This document shows, one piece after another, positions 39,256 to 42,128 of a DNA stretch of 42,128 nucleotides. The notes beneath the pieces are model-generated. The model saw nothing but the letters and a program-made list of their open reading frames with translations, searched no databases and was not told the DNA's origin. A program made the translations under genes and the position numbers. Numbering within the stretch: the stretch's first letter is position 1; each line of letters starts with the position of its first letter. Origin of the DNA: Bacteroidales bacterium (GTDB lineage: Bacteria; Bacteroidota; Bacteroidia; Bacteroidales; F082); contig JAEEQP010000031.1 of assembly GCA_016285355.1 (NCBI GenBank), positions 1-42,128 on the forward strand, in the 5' to 3' direction.

Positions 39256-39753
39256 TTAGCACAACAACCATGAGTATAGCCCTGCACCGATGAGGCAAGG
39301 GATGAGTCCGATGAGCATACCCCAGCAGGATTGAATGAAGTGGTATTTCTTCTGGTGATAGGCCTCGTCCATGTGCTCGGTGCCAGGCAAGCGAACCTTT
39401 TTCAGGTTGGCAAACAGAACCAAATCCAAGAAGAAGCAGTCGTACCAGTCGATGAAGAGCCAAATACCATAGCCCACTCCCAAAGCAGACCAGAAATCGT
39501 AGGCTCCGGCCAGTTTGACCACTAAAAGCAGCAGGGCGAGGGCGATAAGTAGCGCCATCCCTTTCTTCAATAGCACTGTCGGTGTAAAGAATTTGGAAGG
39601 AATGCGTTCGTGCGTTTTGAAGTATTCTTCCTGAATGTCTTCTGGGTAGTCTGCAATCCACCACACGGGATTCTTCATCAGCGGAATCAGGATCATCGCC
39701 GTGAAGGCGAGGGTGAGAACGATGGTCTCGATGATTATTATTGTCCAGTTCAT
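39256..39753 (-). CDS. Small polytopic membrane protein, unknown function
   Basis: 165 residues from the ATG at 39753 (longer starts lie in or before the promoter). Four hydrophobic helices: WTIIIIETIVLTLAFTAMIL, MALLIALALLLLVVKLAG, ALGVGYGIWLFIDWYDCFFL and WGMLIGLIPCLIGAGLYSWL. A soluble loop (EDIQEEYFKTHERIPSKFF) separates the first two. No family recognised with certainty. The -7 box is only 6 bp before the ATG, implying a leaderless or nearly leaderless message. The alternative frame over the same region (39242-39796) has an unlikely composition and is a shadow. Confidence 0.7.
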   Translation of the reverse strand: MNWTIIIIETIVLTLAFTAMILIPLMKNPVWWIADYPEDIQEEYFKTHERIPSKFFTPTVLLKKGMALLIALALLLLVVKLAGAYDFWSALGVGYGIWLFIDWYDCFFLDLVLFANLKKVRLPGTEHMDEAYHQKKYHFIQSCWGMLIGLIPCLIGAGLYSWLLC

Positions 39754-39758
39754 GGCTG

Positions 39759-39766
39759 CAAAAATA
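39759..39766 (-). promoter_or_regulatory. -7 promoter element (TATTTTTG) abutting the ATG
   Basis: CAAAAATA on the plus strand, 6 bp before the ATG at 39753 and 9 bp beyond the upstream terminator. Confidence 0.5.
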
Positions 39767-39774
39767 CAAAAATA

Positions 39775-39806
39775 TCCGCAACACAAGCTTCTGCACGAAT
39801 TGCGGA
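39775..39806 (-). terminator. Terminator of flavin reductase copy 2
   Basis: Stem TCCGCAA / TTGCGGA, T-rich on the minus strand. It corresponds to 34223-34254 after copy 1, so the duplication carried its terminator along. Confidence 0.75.
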
Positions 39807-39824
39807 TTATTGATTGTCGGGGAT

Positions 39825-40361
39825 TTACACGTTTTTCCCCATTTCGTATGCCTCCTGCAATTTATTGTGGCCTTCGATATCGTGAGGCATGGTCACCCCG
39901 CCGCAGAAGAGCGTTCCAGCCAGACGGCTCTTGGGATAGCAGTCAATCCAACCGGTGAGGCCTGTTTCTGCGCGTTTGGGTGTTCCTTCCTCGTTTTCAG
40001 TGGCCGTGGCCAGCAGATAAACGTCGCGGAACTGGTAATCTTTCGGATACATGGCGTTCATGCGGTCGATGAGGGTCTTCATCTGGCCGCTCATCTCGTA
40101 GTAATAGATGGGCGTTGCCCAACACACCACATTGGCGTTGAGGACTTGTTCCATGATGGCAGGCACATCGTCCTTAATCACACATGCCCCTAACTTTTGG
40201 CAAGCTAAGCATCCGACACAGAACTTGATTTCCTTGCCTTTCAGTGAGATAAATTCAACTTGGTTTCCAGCGGCTTTTGCGCCTTTAGCAAATTGTTCAG
40301 CCAGCATCTGGCTATTCGACCCAGCTCTCATGCTGGTTGATATTACGACTACTTTTTTCAT
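39825..40361 (-). CDS. Iron-sulfur-type flavodoxin-fold NAD(P)H reductase, copy 2
   Basis: 178 residues, about 90% identical to 34275-34811 and in the same orientation 5550 bp away. The FMN loop (STSMRAGSNSQMLAEQF) and Cys-rich loop (FCVGCLACQKLGACVIKDD) are intact. Differences cluster near the C-terminus (GVTMPHDIEGHNKLQ in place of GVPMPHSIDGNSKLQ). The promoter box is TACTTTTG rather than TATTTTTG, so expression may differ between copies. This copy lies outside the repeat-bracketed island and may be the ancestral one. Confidence 0.9.
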   Translation of the reverse strand: MKKVVVISTSMRAGSNSQMLAEQFAKGAKAAGNQVEFISLKGKEIKFCVGCLACQKLGACVIKDDVPAIMEQVLNANVVCWATPIYYYEMSGQMKTLIDRMNAMYPKDYQFRDVYLLATATENEEGTPKRAETGLTGWIDCYPKSRLAGTLFCGGVTMPHDIEGHNKLQEAYEMGKNV

Positions 40362-40384
40362 TTTGTGATGTTTTTAAGCATGTG

Positions 40385-40392
40385 CAAAAGTA
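40385..40392 (-). promoter_or_regulatory. -7 promoter element (TACTTTTG)
   Basis: CAAAAGTA on the plus strand, 24 bp before the ATG at 40361. A decayed terminator-family hairpin (40402-40432) lies just upstream. Confidence 0.55.
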
Positions 40393-40440
40393 TGAAAAAA
40401 ACCTCAACCCAAGCCTTTGCCCGAATTGCGGATTTTTCGA

Positions 40441-41196
40441 TTATAGAAGCCGTTGATAAATATCCCTATCCACATCCTTGAACACATTGAAAACCACCTG
40501 CTTGACACTGCAATTGGGATGTGTTGTCAGGTAATCCTTAACCGTTTGCACCGCGATGTCGGCAGCCAATCGGTTCGGGAAACGGAACTCGCCCGTGGAG
40601 ATGCAGCAGAAAGCGACGCTTTCGAGGTTGTTTTCATCGGCGCAAGTCATGATGTTTCTGTAGCAAGAGGCCAATTGTTCTTTTTGAAATTCTGTTGGAA
40701 TACCGTTGGGGATAATAGGTCCAACCGTATGGATGACATACTTACACGGCAGATTATAGGCTTTGGTGATTTTAGCTTGGCCAGTCGGCTCTTCGCGACC
40801 TTGCTGGAGCATCAGCCGGTGGCATTCTTCTCGTAACTGGACGCCTGCGGCAGAATGGATGGCGTTGTCAATGCACTTGTGCAAAGGATGAAAGCAGCCC
40901 AGCATCTGGCTGTTTGCCGCGTTCACGATGGCATCCACTTTCAGGCGTGTGATGTCGCCTTGCCAAATCTGCATCGGCACATCAGGCAATTCCACGACAC
41001 CCTTCTCTTGTAACTGAGCCTGCAATTCCTCGTCCTGCAAACGCAGGAATTCTTCGCTCACAGGCTTCGGCCAACGCACGTTGCACAAGGCACGGAACAA
41101 GTCGCGCTTCCCATGCAAATCTGATGGCACCTGCATCTCGGAATATTGGGAGTCTTCTTTCAGAAGATAGTCGATGAGAAAATCAAGACGGTTCAT
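40441..41196 (-). CDS. Zinc-containing macrodomain protein (ADP-ribosyl hydrolase)
   Basis: 251 residues from the ATG at 41196. A helical N-terminal region of about 75 residues precedes the macrodomain: IWQGDITRLKVDAIVNAANS (ADP-ribose loop), then GCFHPLHKCID, with Cys101, His103/His106 and Cys108 as the zinc-binding set seen in SirTM-linked macrodomains, and ISTGEFRFP as the second ligand loop. Family members remove mono-ADP-ribose from proteins. Its start overlaps the sirtuin stop by 14 nt, so the pair is co-translated. In other bacteria this pair acts on a lipoylated GcvH-like carrier; here that carrier is not visible because the window ends. Confidence 0.9.
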   Translation of the reverse strand: MNRLDFLIDYLLKEDSQYSEMQVPSDLHGKRDLFRALCNVRWPKPVSEEFLRLQDEELQAQLQEKGVVELPDVPMQIWQGDITRLKVDAIVNAANSQMLGCFHPLHKCIDNAIHSAAGVQLREECHRLMLQQGREEPTGQAKITKAYNLPCKYVIHTVGPIIPNGIPTEFQKEQLASCYRNIMTCADENNLESVAFCCISTGEFRFPNRLAADIAVQTVKDYLTTHPNCSVKQVVFNVFKDVDRDIYQRLL

Positions 41197-42031
41197 AGTC
41201 AATGTTTTTCAATAGTTCATCCAAAACTTCACCAATGTCACCATTGATGACGATGGAACGGTCTTCAATCTGTTCCACGGTAAACGCCTCTTCGAGATTG
41301 ATAGTGGCATAAGTTGCCTCGGGGTTCTTGTACGTCATCTGCATAAACGGCAGTTTGATGATGGTCGGGGTGTTGCTCCCGATGCCGAGGTCCCAATACA
41401 GGATTTTGCCCTTTTGGTGGTTGTTGATGAAATCGACATAACGTTTTGCGGCGGCATGCCAGCCTTCGTCCTCCACAAAGGTGTCGTCGGCCCGCAGGTT
41501 GACCTTCATGGGTCCGCCGCAGACGGGACAATGCGGCACCAATTCCGTTGGGATTACCATATCGTTTTGTGCCGCAATCATTTCCCTAATGGTTTCCTCG
41601 TTGTCGTAGGTCTTTTGGTGGCAAGGTTTTGCGCATTGGAACAGACCATAATCACCTTGCGTATAGAACAGCCGTTGTTTGTCGAAGCCCGCATTTTGGA
41701 ACTGGTGATCGACATTGGTGGTGATGACGAAATAGTCCTTGTCTTTCAGCAGTTTGAGCAGGTTGTCATAGACGGGCTTCGGGGCGGGCACATAGCGGTT
41801 GTAGTAGATATGGCGGCTCCAATAGGCCCAATGCTCCTCTTCGGTGGGGAAGGGGTAGAAGCCCGCCGAGTACATATCGGTGAATCCGTATTTCCCGATG
41901 AAGTCGGAAAAGTGTTGCTGGAAGCGTTCGCCGGAATAGGTGAAGCCCGCCGAGGTGGAGAGGCCTGCGCCAGCACCGATGATGATGGCGTCGGCTTCGA
42001 GTAAGGCTTTATGTAGTTTTTCTGTTTCCAT
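41183..42031 (-). CDS. SirTM-type sirtuin (protein ADP-ribosyltransferase)
   Basis: 282 residues from the ATG at 42031 (the longest frame adds 13 codons before it). NAD-binding motif GAGAGLSTSAG (19-29), then NVDH (Asn106, Asp108). The usual sirtuin His-Gly reads TQGDYG (Gln125), the substitution typical of class M sirtuins that transfer ADP-ribose instead of deacetylating. Two Cys pairs (Cys133/Cys137 and Cys168/Cys171 in HCPVCGG) build the zinc site. The paired zinc macrodomain follows. Known operons also hold GcvH-L and LplA2 lipoylation genes, which may lie beyond the right edge. A palindromic region precedes the start. Confidence 0.92.
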   Translation of the reverse strand: METEKLHKALLEADAIIIGAGAGLSTSAGFTYSGERFQQHFSDFIGKYGFTDMYSAGFYPFPTEEEHWAYWSRHIYYNRYVPAPKPVYDNLLKLLKDKDYFVITTNVDHQFQNAGFDKQRLFYTQGDYGLFQCAKPCHQKTYDNEETIREMIAAQNDMVIPTELVPHCPVCGGPMKVNLRADDTFVEDEGWHAAAKRYVDFINNHQKGKILYWDLGIGSNTPTIIKLPFMQMTYKNPEATYATINLEEAFTVEQIEDRSIVINGDIGEVLDELLKNIDYEPS

Positions 42032-42036
42032 AAAAC

Positions 42037-42074
42037 GAAAGCAAGTTGCTTTCACAAAACGCGGAAGCAACTTG
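42037..42074. promoter_or_regulatory. Overlapping palindromes before the sirtuin gene
   Basis: GAAAGCAA-g-TTGCTTTC (42037-42053), and the second half pairs again as CAAGTTGCTT (42042-42051) with AAGCAACTTG (42065-42074). The two alternative pairings exclude each other. It is 6 bp from the ATG, so it would lie in the leader if the promoter is upstream, or act as an operator. Confidence 0.4.
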
Positions 42075-42102
42075 TTTATTGTTGGTTAGTAAATTGATTT
42101 CC

Positions 42103-42128
42103 TTATTTGTACAAGGCTTCCGCCAACG
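42103..42128 (-). CDS. C-terminal end of an upstream gene (partial)
   Basis: The minus strand reads LAEALYK then TAA at 42103-42105, a plausible helical C-terminus, 71 bp before the sirtuin ATG. Only eight codons are visible, so neither coding status nor family can be settled. If real, it is the gene preceding the SirTM pair, possibly a lipoylation or oxidoreductase gene of the same operon. Confidence 0.3.

Noticed and set aside
39242..39796. 184-codon alternative minus frame over the small membrane protein gene
   Set aside because: Arg/His/Ser-rich translation typical of a wrong frame; the frame 39256-39753 has four good membrane helices.
1..42128. tRNA or rRNA genes
   Set aside because: No cloverleaf with a TTCRA loop and CCA-compatible stem, and no rRNA-like conserved stretch, was seen on reading both strands.

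Overview
The window looks like a chromosomal segment from a member of the Bacteroidota, most likely a gut- or rumen-type Bacteroidales (Prevotella/Bacteroides-like). This rests on the repeated TAnnTTTG promoter element (usually seen as CAAAAATA just upstream of minus-strand starts), weak or absent Shine-Dalgarno sequences, lipoproteins with typical Bacteroidota signal peptides, and Bacteroidota families such as DUF5618, DUF2490 and Cthe_2159-like proteins. I saw no rRNA, tRNA, CRISPR array or prophage. Most genes are on the minus strand.

Layout. 1-3630: a partial TonB-like secreted protein, an RlmB/TrmH 2'-O-methyltransferase, a DUF5618 protein and an S9 peptidase lipoprotein. 3855-7954: a redox/peroxide block. 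Two glutathione peroxidases lie beside a tightly packed five-gene minus-strand operon (OhrR-like MarR regulator, bacterioferritin-like protein, 57-residue winged-helix protein, flavodoxin, radical SAM/SPASM protein). A shared inverted repeat (ATCG-N4-CGAYATAAA) occurs twice around the regulator promoter and once before one peroxidase. 8031-11337: a CrtI-like oxidoreductase, a CPBP protease and an unknown lipoprotein. 11487-16281: a membrane-lipid cluster (CDP-alcohol phosphatidyltransferase, GtrA, two acyltransferases, and a patatin-glycosyltransferase fusion), divergent from an AraC regulator. 17384-22375: an unknown small protein, a cytidylate-kinase-like protein, a DUF2490 protein, a Cthe_2159-like lipoprotein and a proline iminopeptidase.

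22440-23345 is a REP-type hairpin forest around a Y1 (HUH) transposase that is broken by an exact 10-bp tandem duplication. 23364-28022 holds a DUF1295 protein, a DUF985 cupin, a membrane-anchored paralogue of the 17384 protein, and a TonB-dependent receptor. 28068-35197 is an accessory island: an Eco57I-like two-gene restriction-modification system plus a flavin reductase. It is bracketed by a 327-bp direct repeat (about 96% identical by eye), made of the 3' end of a lipoprotein gene (complete on the right, truncated on the left). The left copy ends next to a 60-bp nested palindrome that recurs at 11443.

34275-42128: the flavin reductase and its roughly 90% identical second copy at 39825, an outer-membrane barrel, a Na/Pi cotransporter with PhoU tail, a small membrane protein, a short gene with an in-frame amber codon, and finally a SirTM sirtuin / zinc macrodomain pair, the ADP-ribosylation writer-eraser module.

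A further theme is a family of near-identical terminator hairpins (TCCGCAA...TTGCGGA or AAGCCG...CGGCTT followed by a T-run) placed after many minus-strand genes, usually right before the next gene's promoter. Start codons were moved to the first well-placed ATG where the longest frame began at TTG or GTG. All family assignments come from reading motifs, with no database search.
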